NCBI GenBank assembly: GCA_944367465.1
Contig: CALVWO010000013.1
Coordinates: 1 to 34,384, forward strand
Source: an uncultured Clostridia bacterium
GTDB lineage: Bacteria; Bacillota; Clostridia; Christensenellales; Borkfalkiaceae
Direction: 5' to 3'
DNA: 34,384 bases
The notes under the pieces are model-generated. The model had not been told where the DNA came from. It worked only from the letters and a program-made list of their open reading frames with translations, and did no database searches. This document shows positions 15,513-24,478 of the stretch, one piece after another; position 1 is the first letter of the stretch; each line of letters opens with the position of its first letter. Both the position numbers and the translations under genes were made by a program.

Positions 15513-16625
15513 TTAAATTCTTCTGCGCGCGCAGGCATTGATGATCTGCGCCGCTTTTTCTGTTTCCTCTTCCGTCGTTGCCGGAGAAAAACTCATTCTT
15601 AGCACGCCGTACAGCGCTGCCTCGTCGTACCCGCACGCCTCGATGACGCGGCTGAACGGCTTTTTGGAGCTGCACGCGCTCCCCGTACCGACCGCTACGC
15701 CGTTATCCCACAGATCGCGCTGCAAAATTTCCCCGCGCAGCCCCTTTGCCGAAACGGTCAAAATATAGGGAGTCCCGTTTTCAGGCGAGATACGCATGAA
15801 GATATCGTGATCGAGCAGTTCCCACAGACGTTCGCGGTATGAGCGCAGGCGCTCTCCGTCCTCCCTGAGGGAGGCAAACTTTTCCTCGGCGGCGTGATAA
15901 AAACAGGCGATGCCGAAGGTATTCTCCGTTCCGCTGCGCATGCCGTTCTCCTGCCCTCCGCCGATGATGTACGGCGCGAAAGCCGTGCATGCCTTGCGGC
16001 GGATAAGGGCGCCCGTTCCCTTTAACCCGCCTATCTTATGCGCGCTCACCGAATAAAAATCGATATCTTTGGTGAGCCTTACGGGAAGTTTTCCGAACGC
16101 CTGCACGCCGTCGCTCAGGAACACGGTGCGGGGATTTTTTTGTTTAACGCGCTTTGCGATCGCGGCGATATCGTTGACCGCGCCCGTCTCGTTGTTGACA
16201 TGCACGACGGCGACAAGGGTCGTTTTATCGTCCACAAGCTCCACAAGCGCGTCGGCGTCGACGCTGCCATCGGCTTTGACCGGCGCAAAACGCGGCTCGA
16301 TCCCGCGGCTTTTCAGCGATTTGAAACTCTCGAACACCGCGGCGTGTTCCCCCGCCGAGGCAACGGCGTTCCCGCGCCTGGCGGCGGAGAAGATCGCCTG
16401 ATTATCCGCCTCCGTCCCGCACGAAGTAAATTCGAGTTCAAAAAGCGCAGGATCGGCGATGCGCTCCAAAAGAAAACTTCGGGCGCGCGCGAGCATACGA
16501 GAAACTTCCGCGCCGCCATGATAGCGCGCGGAAGGATTGAAGTATTCTTCTTTAAGATATTTTGCCGCTTTTCCGACGGCGCCCTCGAGCGGGCGCGTCG
16601 TTGCGGCGTTGTCAAGATAGATCAT
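15513..16625 (-). CDS. Cysteine desulfurase, NifS/IscS class V aminotransferase family
   Basis: It removes sulfur from cysteine as an enzyme persulfide. The 370-residue protein starts MIYLDNAATTRP, with the conserved PLP-stacking histidine in GEHAAVFE (H94), the Schiff-base lysine in SVSAHKIGGLKGTG (K197), SGTEN, and the active cysteine in GTGSACSSKK (C318). The short cysteine loop is NifS/IscS-like rather than SufS-like. The start ATG overlaps the preceding stop as ATGA and has no ribosome site of its own, so translation is coupled. It is followed by thiI with a 14-base gap. By analogy with Bacillus nifZ-thiI, its job is probably tRNA thiolation rather than general iron-sulfur assembly; that is inference from context. 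Confidence 0.93.
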   Translation of the reverse strand: MIYLDNAATTRPLEGAVGKAAKYLKEEYFNPSARYHGGAEVSRMLARARSFLLERIADPALFELEFTSCGTEADNQAIFSAARRGNAVASAGEHAAVFESFKSLKSRGIEPRFAPVKADGSVDADALVELVDDKTTLVAVVHVNNETGAVNDIAAIAKRVKQKNPRTVFLSDGVQAFGKLPVRLTKDIDFYSVSAHKIGGLKGTGALIRRKACTAFAPYIIGGGQENGMRSGTENTFGIACFYHAAEEKFASLREDGERLRSYRERLWELLDHDIFMRISPENGTPYILTVSAKGLRGEILQRDLWDNGVAVGTGSACSSKKPFSRVIEACGYDEAALYGVLRMSFSPATTEEETEKAAQIINACARRRI

Positions 16626-17224
16626 TTGGAGGTAAACTTGTTCCTGCCTGCGGCAAAGACGACGTACTCCAGCATTTCTTTTCTGCATTCGAGCACATAC
16701 AGCGTCTTGCCGATGGAGGTAGAGTAATGGATATAGATAAATATTTTTCCTTCCGCCGGTTCGCGGTTGGGCGTGAGATAGGTCGGTTTTTTGTTCCGCT
16801 GTCCCGCAAGCAGACGCTCGTAAGAATCGGTATCCGCATAGCCGATCATGAGCATCTGATCCGCCTTCATCGTCAGAAGATGCTTGCGCGTCTTTCCGTT
16901 GAACACCCGCGTGACGCGGAGCTCATCCTGCACGAACGTGTAGTCGTAGCTCACGTTAAAGCGGCGCTTGAACTTCCAGAAGATGAAGAAGAACAGGAAA
17001 AAGAACACCATGGGGATGCACCAGGTCACCACGTTGAAAACTTTGACGGCTGTGGACGCATCCTGACCGATCATCGACGGGATGAAGGTGAGCGAAAAGA
17101 ACGCCATGATCGCCCCGAGCACGAGAAAAACAATGCTCGCAATATGAAAGATCTGATATTTTCTGCGTTCTCCCCGCTCATCCGTGGAAATGGCGCTCTC
17201 CTCATACAGCGCTGACCGCGCCAT
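16622..17224 (-). CDS. Two-helix membrane protein with cytoplasmic beta-rich domain (DUF6106-like)
   Basis: This 200-residue protein has a charged N-terminus, hydrophobic helices near residues 25-48 and 60-84, then a soluble domain (YDYTFVQDELRVTRVFNGKTRKHLLTM and onward) that looks like a bacterial PH-type barrel. The layout recalls the Firmicute family DUF6106, from memory and not confirmed. Its ATG shares one base with the carB-dapF stop (TGATG) and its stop overlaps nifS as ATGA, so it sits inside the operon with no space either side. Its function is unknown; nothing suggests a role in arginine synthesis. The start ATG 17224 is chosen because longer frames lie within dapF. Confidence 0.75.
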   Translation of the reverse strand: MARSALYEESAISTDERGERRKYQIFHIASIVFLVLGAIMAFFSLTFIPSMIGQDASTAVKVFNVVTWCIPMVFFFLFFFIFWKFKRRFNVSYDYTFVQDELRVTRVFNGKTRKHLLTMKADQMLMIGYADTDSYERLLAGQRNKKPTYLTPNREPAEGKIFIYIHYSTSIGKTLYVLECRKEMLEYVVFAAGRNKFTSK

Positions 17225-20200
17225 CAGAATTCCACCGTTCCTTCGTAGATTTTTTCCACGCCGCCCGTGAGCGTAACGGAGCCGTCCGAGGAATAACGCA
17301 CAATGAGATCGCCGCCCTTGAGTTTGACCGTGATATCGGTATCCGCCTTGCACAGCCCGTTGAGCACGCATGCCACGGCTGCCGCAGCGGCGCCCGTACC
17401 GCACGCCCACGTCTCGCCGTTGCCGCGCTCCCAGACGCGCATCTTCACCGTGCTTTCGTTGACGACGCGGATAAACTCAACGTTCGTTTTTGCAGGGAAA
17501 TACTCGCTGTTTTCGATGCGCGGACCGAGCGTGGAAACGGGAACGTCGTCCACTTTATCGCAGAAGATGACGCAGTGCGGGTTGCCGAGGTTGACAAGCG
17601 TGACGTGATATGTCTTGCCGTCAAGCTCCATCGGCTGATTGACGACCGTCTCGCCCTTCCAAACGGACGGGATACATTCGCCGCGCAGTTCCGCCTTCCC
17701 GAGATCGGCGCTTGCAGACGTGACGACGCCGCCGAAGGAATACACCCTGACCTCTTTGACGCCGCTCAACGATTCGATCGTCATCGTCGTTTTTTTGACG
17801 ATACCCTTTTCGTAGAGATACTTTGCGACGCAACGGATGGCGTTGCCCGCGATCTGCCCTTCGGATCCGTCTTTATTGAAAATGCGCATTTTGGCATCCG
17901 CGACTTCCGATTTTTCGATGAGCACGATGCCGTCGCCGCCGATCCCGTAGTGACGGTCGACAAAGTTGATGGCGAGCGACTCGGGGCAGGTGATCTTCCC
18001 CTCCATATCCTCAAAATAGATATAGTCGTTCCCGCAGGACTGCATTTTGGTGAACTTCAGCTCCGTCTTTTTGGTGCGGAGATTGTTGATATCGACGAGC
18101 TCCGTATTGTATTCGGTGAACTTGCTCGCAATGCTGTCGCACAGGGCGTTTGCCGTATCGAGCGACGTGAGCACGGTGATGCCCAGAAGGATCGCGTGAT
18201 GATGCAGTTCGATATAGTCGTTGATGGAATCGACGTCCGTCTTACCCGTATAAATGATGTAGCCGATCTTGCCCTCATCCATGAGTTTGGAGACCTGCTT
18301 GGTCGCCTTCAGTCTGTCAACAACGGTAACGTCGATACCCAGTTCGGAGATGACCTTTGCCGTGCCTGCCGTCGCATAGAGCGTACAGCCGAGATCGGCA
18401 AACTTTTTGGCGATGGAGACGATCTCGAACTTATCCTGATCGTTGACCGTGAAGTACACGCCGACGGGATTTTCCTTGGTCGGATGACACATTTTGAATC
18501 CGGCAGAAACAAGCCCCTTGAAGAGCGCTTCCTCGATCGTTTTTCCGATGCCGAGCACTTCGCCCGTCGACTTCATTTCGGGGCCGAGCTGAGAGTTGAC
18601 GTCGTTGAGCTTTTCAAAGCTGAACACGGGAACCTTTACGGCAACGTAAGGCGAATTGGGATAGAGCCCTGTACCGTAGCCGAGCTTTTTCAGCTTGGAA
18701 CCCGCCATGATCTTGGTCGCAAGCTCGACCATGGGAACGCCCGTCACTTTGGAGATGTACGGGATGGTTCTCGACGCTCTCGGATTGACCTCGATGACGT
18801 AGAGCTGATTCTGATAGATAAGATACTGGATATTGATGAGTCCCTTCGTTTTGAGCGAGAGCGCGAGTTTGGTGGAGATATCCACGATCTTCTCCAGCAT
18901 CGCGTCGCTCAGGTGATAAGGCGGATACACGGCGATGGAGTCGCCCGAGTGCACGCCCGCGCGCTCGATATGCTGCATGATCCCGGGGATGAGCACGTCG
19001 ACGCCGTCGGAGATCGCGTCAACTTCGAGCTCGCTGCCCATGAGATATTTATCGCACAGAACGGGATTTTCAATGTGCTGGGCAAGAATGACATCCATAT
19101 AGCGGGAAATGTCGTTCTCCGTAAAGGCGATGGTCATGTTCTGACCGCCGATGACGTAGGACGGGCGCAGCAGCACGGGATAGCCGAGCGTTTCCGCAGC
19201 GCGGATCGCCTCCTCCTTGGTCATGACCGTAAGTCCCTTCGGGCGGGCAATATGGAACTCTTCCAGCAGTTCGTCGAAACGCTCTCTGTCCTCCGCCATA
19301 TCGACGGAATCAGCGCTCGTGCCGAGGATGCGCACACCCTTCTTATCGAGATAACCGCACAGCTTGATCGCCGTCTGTCCGCCGAAAGTGATCACGACGC
19401 CGTAAGGCTTCTCCACATCGATGACGTTCTGCACGTCCTCCGGCGTGAGCGGCTCGAAATACAGTCTGTCCGCCGTATCGAAGTCGGTGGAGACCGTTTC
19501 GGGGTTGTTGTTGATGATGATAACCTCGTAACCGAGCTCTTTGAGCGTCCAGACGCAGTGGACGGAGGAATAGTCGAACTCGATGCCCTGCCCGATGCGG
19601 ATAGGCCCGGAACCGATAACGATCACGCGCTTTTTGGTGCTGTTTTTCACGAAAGGCAGCGCCTCGTCGTGATCGGGTTCATCGTACGTCGAGTAGAAGT
19701 ACGGCGTCTGCGCAGCAAACTCCGCAGCGCAAGTATCGACCATCTTGAATACGGCACGGCGGTGCGGCGGCAGCTTTTCGCCCGAAATACGCGCGAGCGC
19801 CTTATCGGGATACCCGATGCGCTTGCCTTCGAGATACATCCCTTTGGAAATCTTTTTGCCCCCGATCGCCTGCTCATATTTTACGAGATTGAGGAGTTTG
19901 TTCAAAAACCAGCGGTCGATCATCGTGATCGCGTAGATCTCGTCGACGGAGATCCCGCGTTTGAGCGCCGCGAACACGCAGAACAGACGCTCGTCCGTCA
20001 TCTTGTGCAGCTCCCCCCTCAGCTCGTCCGCCGACATGCTCTCGAACTTCGGATGATTGAGCGTATCCAGCGAGATCTCCGCCCCGCGGACAGCCTTCAT
20101 GATCGCCTGTTCGAAGGACGTGCCGATCGCCATCACTTCGCCCGTCGCCTTCATGCGCGAACCGAGCGTACGTTTTGCGTAGAGGAATTTATCGAAAGGC

Positions 20201-21279
20201 CACTTGGGAAGTTTGACGACGACATAGTCGATCGCGGGCTCAAAACATGCAAAAGTCTTACCCGTGACGTCGTTCCTGATCTCATCCAGCGTATAGCCGA
20301 GCGCGATCTTCGTCGCGACCTTTGCGATCGGATAGCCCGTCGCCTTACTTGCAAGCGCAGAAGAACGCGAAACACGGGGATTGACCTCGATGACGGCATA
20401 TTCAAAACTCTCCGGATGGAGCGCGAACTGACAGTTGCAGCCGCCTTCGATGCCGAGCTCCGTAATGATGTTGAGCGAAGCCGTACGCAGCATCTGATAT
20501 TCTTTATCGGAGAGCGTAAGGCAGGGCGCCACGACGATGGAGTCGCCCGTGTGTATGCCGACGGGGTCAAAGTTTTCCATCGAACAGACGGTGATCACGT
20601 TCCCGGCGCTGTCGCGCAGCACCTCGAACTCGATCTCCTTCCAGCCGCCGATGTATTTTTCGATGAGCACCTGCGTTATGGGTGAGAGCATGAGACCGTT
20701 GTGCGAAATGAGGCGGAGTTCCTCCTCGTCGTAAGCGACGCCGCCGCCCGCGCCGCCCAGCGTGAAGGCGGGGCGCACGATGACGGGATAGCCGAGCTTT
20801 TCGGCGATCGCAACGCACTCGTCCACCGTATAGGCGATATCGGACGGAACGACGGGCTGACCGATCTTTTCCATCGTCTCTTTGAAGAGCTCTCTGTCCT
20901 CCGCGCGGTCGATCGCATCCAGCTTGGTGCCGATGAGTTTGACGCCCCACTGATCGAGGAACCCCTCTTTGGCGAGCTTGCACCCCATCGTAAGACCCGT
21001 CTGTCCGCCGAGGGAGGCGAGCAGCGAATCGGGGCGCTCTTTGATGATGATGCGCTTCAGACTGTCTATCGTGAGCGGTTCGAGATAGATCTCATCCGCA
21101 AGCATTTTATCCGTCATGATGGTCGCGGGGTTGGAGTTGCAGAGCACAACATTGACGCCCGCATCTTTCAGAACGCGGCACGCCTGCGCGCCCGCATAGT
21201 CAAATTCGGCAGCCTGCCCGATGACGATGGGTCCCGACCCGATGACGAGTACCTTTTTGATATCACTTCTCTTCGGCAT
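17224..21279 (-). CDS. carB-dapF: Fusion of carbamoyl-phosphate synthase large subunit and diaminopimelate epimerase
   Basis: One uninterrupted 1351-residue frame. Residues 1 to about 1070 are a full CarB: two ATP-grasp halves (GSGPIVIGQAAEFDYAGAQ near 14; GSGPIRIGQGIEFDYSS near 560) and a C-terminal MGS-like allosteric domain (LYATAGTAKVISELGI ... IYTGKTDVDSINDY). CarB makes carbamoyl phosphate from bicarbonate, ATP and ammonia supplied by CarA. Residues about 1071-1351 are a complete DapF, which converts LL- to meso-diaminopimelate for lysine and peptidoglycan: KFTKMQSCGNDY, and both catalytic cysteines, C1150 in GNAIRC and C1293 in ACGTG. The junction (NNLRTKKTELKFTK, near base 18069) shows no stop or separate ribosome site. 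ATG has GGAG upstream and lies one base after the carA stop. Internal initiation at M1079 is possible but would remove the first DapF strand. Confidence 0.95.
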   Translation of the reverse strand: MPKRSDIKKVLVIGSGPIVIGQAAEFDYAGAQACRVLKDAGVNVVLCNSNPATIMTDKMLADEIYLEPLTIDSLKRIIIKERPDSLLASLGGQTGLTMGCKLAKEGFLDQWGVKLIGTKLDAIDRAEDRELFKETMEKIGQPVVPSDIAYTVDECVAIAEKLGYPVIVRPAFTLGGAGGGVAYDEEELRLISHNGLMLSPITQVLIEKYIGGWKEIEFEVLRDSAGNVITVCSMENFDPVGIHTGDSIVVAPCLTLSDKEYQMLRTASLNIITELGIEGGCNCQFALHPESFEYAVIEVNPRVSRSSALASKATGYPIAKVATKIALGYTLDEIRNDVTGKTFACFEPAIDYVVVKLPKWPFDKFLYAKRTLGSRMKATGEVMAIGTSFEQAIMKAVRGAEISLDTLNHPKFESMSADELRGELHKMTDERLFCVFAALKRGISVDEIYAITMIDRWFLNKLLNLVKYEQAIGGKKISKGMYLEGKRIGYPDKALARISGEKLPPHRRAVFKMVDTCAAEFAAQTPYFYSTYDEPDHDEALPFVKNSTKKRVIVIGSGPIRIGQGIEFDYSSVHCVWTLKELGYEVIIINNNPETVSTDFDTADRLYFEPLTPEDVQNVIDVEKPYGVVITFGGQTAIKLCGYLDKKGVRILGTSADSVDMAEDRERFDELLEEFHIARPKGLTVMTKEEAIRAAETLGYPVLLRPSYVIGGQNMTIAFTENDISRYMDVILAQHIENPVLCDKYLMGSELEVDAISDGVDVLIPGIMQHIERAGVHSGDSIAVYPPYHLSDAMLEKIVDISTKLALSLKTKGLINIQYLIYQNQLYVIEVNPRASRTIPYISKVTGVPMVELATKIMAGSKLKKLGYGTGLYPNSPYVAVKVPVFSFEKLNDVNSQLGPEMKSTGEVLGIGKTIEEALFKGLVSAGFKMCHPTKENPVGVYFTVNDQDKFEIVSIAKKFADLGCTLYATAGTAKVISELGIDVTVVDRLKATKQVSKLMDEGKIGYIIYTGKTDVDSINDYIELHHHAILLGITVLTSLDTANALCDSIASKFTEYNTELVDINNLRTKKTELKFTKMQSCGNDYIYFEDMEGKITCPESLAINFVDRHYGIGGDGIVLIEKSEVADAKMRIFNKDGSEGQIAGNAIRCVAKYLYEKGIVKKTTMTIESLSGVKEVRVYSFGGVVTSASADLGKAELRGECIPSVWKGETVVNQPMELDGKTYHVTLVNLGNPHCVIFCDKVDDVPVSTLGPRIENSEYFPAKTNVEFIRVVNESTVKMRVWERGNGETWACGTGAAAAAVACVLNGLCKADTDITVKLKGGDLIVRYSSDGSVTLTGGVEKIYEGTVEF

Positions 21280-21280
21280 A

Positions 21281-22345
21281 TCAGTTCTCCTTTTTCATGT
21301 TCTCGATAAAGCGGTCAAACAGGAAGTTCGCATCGTGCGGTCCGCCGCAGGCTTCGGGGTGGAACTGCACCGTGAACGCGTTGACCGATGGATATTCCAC
21401 GCCCTCGCAAGTGCCGTCGTTGGCGTTGATGAAGGTGAGATTTCCGACGTCTTTTACGGAATCGCTCACGACCTCATACCCGTGGTTCTGCGACGAAATG
21501 AAAACTTTCCCCGTTTTCAGATCTTTTACGGGCTGATTGGCGCCGCGGTGACCGTACTTCATTTTGCGCGTCTGTCCGCCCATGGCGAGCGCAAAGAGCT
21601 GATGCCCGAGGCAGATCCCGAGAATGGGCCTTTTCCCGATGAGCTTGCGGATATTTTCGACGACTTCAACGTTCTCCGCAGGGTCGCCGGGACCGTTGGT
21701 CAGCATGATCCCGTCCGGATCGTAGGCGAGCGCCTCCTCGGCGGTACAAGTGGCGGGTACCTCGATGACGCGGCAGCCGCGCTTTACAAGCTCGCGCACG
21801 ATATTCTGTTTTGCGCCGAAATCATAGAGGACAACGCGGGGGCCGCCCTCTTCGCCCGACTCACGGACCTTCCCGGAAGAGACCGCCTTTACGGCGTCCT
21901 TCACGCGGTACGCTTTGAGCGCGGAAAGATCGGTGAGCGGCTTGAACGTGATCGCCGCATTCATAACGCCCGCCTCGCGCACGATGCGCGTGAGCTCGCG
22001 CGTGTCCACGCCGTAGACCGCGGGGATATCCTGCTCTTTGAGAAACGCCTCGAGCGTCATCTCACAGCGGAAATTCGAGGGAGCGTCGCACTTTTCACGC
22101 ACGACGTAAGCCGTAAGCCAGCACTTTTTGCTCTCCTTGTCGGAGAGGATGATCCCGTAATTTCCGATGAGCGGGAACGTCTGCGTGACGATCTGCCCGT
22201 AATAGCTCGGGTCGGTGAGCGTTTCGATATAGCCCGTCATGCCCGTAGTGAACACGAGTTCGCCGATGACCTCGCGGTCTGCGCCGAAGGAATACCCCTC
22301 GAACACCTTTCCGTTCTCCAGCGTTAAATATACTTTTTTATTCAT
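21281..22345 (-). CDS. carA: Carbamoyl-phosphate synthase small subunit (glutaminase)
   Basis: CarA hydrolyses glutamine and channels ammonia to CarB. The 354-residue protein has the N-terminal CarA domain (LENGKVFEGYSFG; TGMTGYIETLTDPSY) and a class I amidotransferase domain with the nucleophile in GICLGHQ (C245) and the HPE dyad (H329, E331). AAGGAG precedes the ATG. It follows argF by 18 bases and precedes carB-dapF by one base. Placement between argF and carB suggests that this synthase serves arginine synthesis and makes the substrate of the enzyme encoded just upstream; a separate pyrimidine-linked copy elsewhere is possible. Confidence 0.97.
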   Translation of the reverse strand: MNKKVYLTLENGKVFEGYSFGADREVIGELVFTTGMTGYIETLTDPSYYGQIVTQTFPLIGNYGIILSDKESKKCWLTAYVVREKCDAPSNFRCEMTLEAFLKEQDIPAVYGVDTRELTRIVREAGVMNAAITFKPLTDLSALKAYRVKDAVKAVSSGKVRESGEEGGPRVVLYDFGAKQNIVRELVKRGCRVIEVPATCTAEEALAYDPDGIMLTNGPGDPAENVEVVENIRKLIGKRPILGICLGHQLFALAMGGQTRKMKYGHRGANQPVKDLKTGKVFISSQNHGYEVVSDSVKDVGNLTFINANDGTCEGVEYPSVNAFTVQFHPEACGGPHDANFLFDRFIENMKKEN

Positions 22346-22363
22346 CCGTGCGTCTCCTTCCGC

Positions 22364-23266
22364 TTATTTCATGAGTTTGCAGAGCACCGCTTTCTGCGCG
22401 TGCAGGCGGTTTTCCGCTTCTTCGAAGATCTCGTCCGCGTGCGCCTCGAACACGTCCGCGGTGATCTCCTCGCCGCGATGCGCTGGCAGACAGTGGAGCA
22501 CCATGGCGTCTTTCTGCGCGACTTCCATGAGCGCCGCGTTCACCTGATAGCCTGCAAACGCCTTCTCGCGCTTCGCCTTTTCCTCCTCCTGCCCCATGGA
22601 CGCCCATACGTCGGTATAAACGACGTCGGCATCCCTGGCAGCAACGAACACATCGTCGGTTACCGTGACGCTGCCGTTCTCCTTTGCCCATGCGGTGAGC
22701 GCCGCGTCAGGCTCGTATCCTTTGGGGCAGGCGATCGCAAATTGCATGCCCGTTCTGACGGCGCCGACCATGAGAGAATTTGCCATGTTGTTGCCGTCTC
22801 CGATAAAGCAGAGCTTGAGTCCCTTGAAGTTTCCCTTTTTTTCGCGGATCGTCATGAGATCGGCAAGCACCTGGCAGGGATGGCAGTAATCCGTGAGCCC
22901 GTTGATAATTGGGATGGAACCGTATTTTGCAAGATCCTCCACTTCCTTTTGTTCAAATGTGCGGATCATGATGCCGTCGAGATAGCGGGAAAGAACGCGC
23001 GCCGTATCTTCGACGGGCTCGCCGCGCCCGATCTGAAGGTCGCGGTTGGAAAGGAAAAGCGCATACCCGCCCAGCTCGTACATCCCCACCTCGAAGGAAA
23101 CGCGCGTACGCGTGGAGGCCTTCTGGAAGATCATGCCGAGTTTTTTCCCTTTCAGGTATTCCTGCGGGATCCCGTGTTTGCGCTCGTATTTGAGCTGATC
23201 GGCAAGATTCAGGATGGATAAGATCTCTTCCCTTGTGAGATCGGCGAGTTTAAGAAGATGTTTCAC
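22364..23266 (-). CDS. argF: Ornithine carbamoyltransferase
   Basis: It forms citrulline from ornithine and carbamoyl phosphate. The 300-residue protein has the carbamoyl-phosphate loop STRTR (51-55), HPCQ (129-132), the ornithine-specific DVWASMG (219-225) and HCLPAHRG (258-265). The SMG loop and HCLP motif favour ornithine over aspartate or N-acetylornithine as substrate. The start is GTG at 23266, overlapping the argD stop as GTGA, with AAGGAGG eight bases upstream. Position between argD and carA fits biosynthesis rather than the arginine deiminase pathway. Confidence 0.96.
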   Translation of the reverse strand: MKHLLKLADLTREEILSILNLADQLKYERKHGIPQEYLKGKKLGMIFQKASTRTRVSFEVGMYELGGYALFLSNRDLQIGRGEPVEDTARVLSRYLDGIMIRTFEQKEVEDLAKYGSIPIINGLTDYCHPCQVLADLMTIREKKGNFKGLKLCFIGDGNNMANSLMVGAVRTGMQFAIACPKGYEPDAALTAWAKENGSVTVTDDVFVAARDADVVYTDVWASMGQEEEKAKREKAFAGYQVNAALMEVAQKDAMVLHCLPAHRGEEITADVFEAHADEIFEEAENRLHAQKAVLCKLMK

Positions 23267-24432
23267 TTGAGTACCTCCTTTAAGACGGACAGTCCTTCGT
23301 CCATTTCTGTTTTCGTGATCGTGAGCGGCGGCACGAGACGGACGCGCTCATGCGCGGTGAGTACCAGGAGCCCCTTTCCGAGGCACTCCGCCGCGACTTC
23401 TTTGGCGCTCTTCCGAACGCCGAGCCCGATCATGAGCCCCAGTCCCGTGACCTCCGTCACACCGTCGAACCCCTTGAGCTTGGCGCGCATATAGTCGGCT
23501 TTCCCCTGCACTTCGAGCAAAAACTCATCGGTAAGGCGGCTCATGACATTCACCGCACCCGCGCAGCATACGGGATTCCCGCCGAACGTAGATCCGTGAT
23601 CGCCCGTCTGCAGCGTGTGCTCCGTTTTTTCGAAGAACAGGCAGGCGCCGATGGGCAGGCCGCCGCCCAACCCCTTCGCCGTCGTGACGATGTCCGGCTG
23701 TATCCCGTAATGCTGATAGGCATAGAGCTTGCCCGTTCTGCCGTTGCCGCACTGCACTTCGTCGCAGATGAGCAGGATATCGCGCTCCTTACAGAAGGCT
23801 TCCAGCGCGGTCACGAACGCCTTGGGAAGAGCCGTGACTCCGCTCTCCCCCTGCACGCATTCGATGACGACGGCGCAGGTTCTCTCGTCCGCCACACGGC
23901 GGATATCCTTCATGTCCGGTTCGGCGTAATCCATCTCGGGGACAAAGGGACCGAACCAGCGGTGGAAGGCGTCCTGCCCCGTCGCCGTGAGCGTAAAGAG
24001 CGTTCTGCCGTGAAAGCTGTTTCTGAGGGAGACGATCTTCGCGCGCCTGCCCTCGCCGTACTTCATCGCGGAGTACTTCCGCGCCGCCTTGAAGGCACAC
24101 TCGTTGGCTTCCGCGCCCGAATTGGCAAAGAAAGCGCGTTTCGCACCCGTTTTGGTGCACAAAAGTTCGGCAAGACGGCTCTGCGGCTCGGCATAGTAAT
24201 AATTGCATACGTGCTGTACACGGTTGAGCTGTTCGATGACCGCGGCTTTCCACGCCTCATCGTTGACGCCGAAGATATTCGTTGCGATACCGGCGCCGAA
24301 ATCGATGTATTCCTTTCCCTCCGTCGAAACGAGCGTGGCATTCTTTCCGCCGGAAAAGGCAACGGGAAAATACGCGTACGTTTCGGCATGATATGCTTTG
24401 TCTAATTTTTGTATCTCAGAAAAATCCATCAT
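23263..24432 (-). CDS. argD: Acetylornithine aminotransferase
   Basis: A class III PLP aminotransferase that makes N-acetylornithine from N-acetylglutamate semialdehyde. The 389-residue protein contains NSGAEANECAFKAARKY (104-120), the cofactor aspartate in CDEVQCGNGRTG (D224) and the PLP lysine in TTAKGLGGGLPIG (K253). Length and motifs match ArgD; a LysW-type or succinyl-specific role cannot be excluded but the neighbours argue for ArgD. Two tandem ATGs at 24432 and 24429 are possible starts, with CGGGG upstream. It is preceded by a 40-base gap containing a small hairpin, and overlaps argF by four bases. Confidence 0.95.
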   Translation of the reverse strand: MMDFSEIQKLDKAYHAETYAYFPVAFSGGKNATLVSTEGKEYIDFGAGIATNIFGVNDEAWKAAVIEQLNRVQHVCNYYYAEPQSRLAELLCTKTGAKRAFFANSGAEANECAFKAARKYSAMKYGEGRRAKIVSLRNSFHGRTLFTLTATGQDAFHRWFGPFVPEMDYAEPDMKDIRRVADERTCAVVIECVQGESGVTALPKAFVTALEAFCKERDILLICDEVQCGNGRTGKLYAYQHYGIQPDIVTTAKGLGGGLPIGACLFFEKTEHTLQTGDHGSTFGGNPVCCAGAVNVMSRLTDEFLLEVQGKADYMRAKLKGFDGVTEVTGLGLMIGLGVRKSAKEVAAECLGKGLLVLTAHERVRLVPPLTITKTEMDEGLSVLKEVLK

Positions 24433-24459
24433 CGCAAAACCCCGAAATCGTAAAAGAAG

Positions 24460-24478
24460 GACTGATAAAAAATCAGTC
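24460..24478. repeat. Small inverted repeat between argB and argD
   Basis: Perfect 7-bp arms GACTGAT and ATCAGTC around five A (T on the minus strand). The hairpin overlaps the argB stop codon. On the minus strand no U-run follows, so it is not an ordinary terminator; it could slow ribosomes or nucleases, or attenuate weakly, at the largest gap inside the operon. Confidence 0.5.

Noticed and set aside
17575..20685. A 1036-codon open frame on the plus strand
   Set aside because: Antisense to carB-dapF, which has unmistakable motifs. No ribosome site or recognisable domain; a codon-bias shadow.
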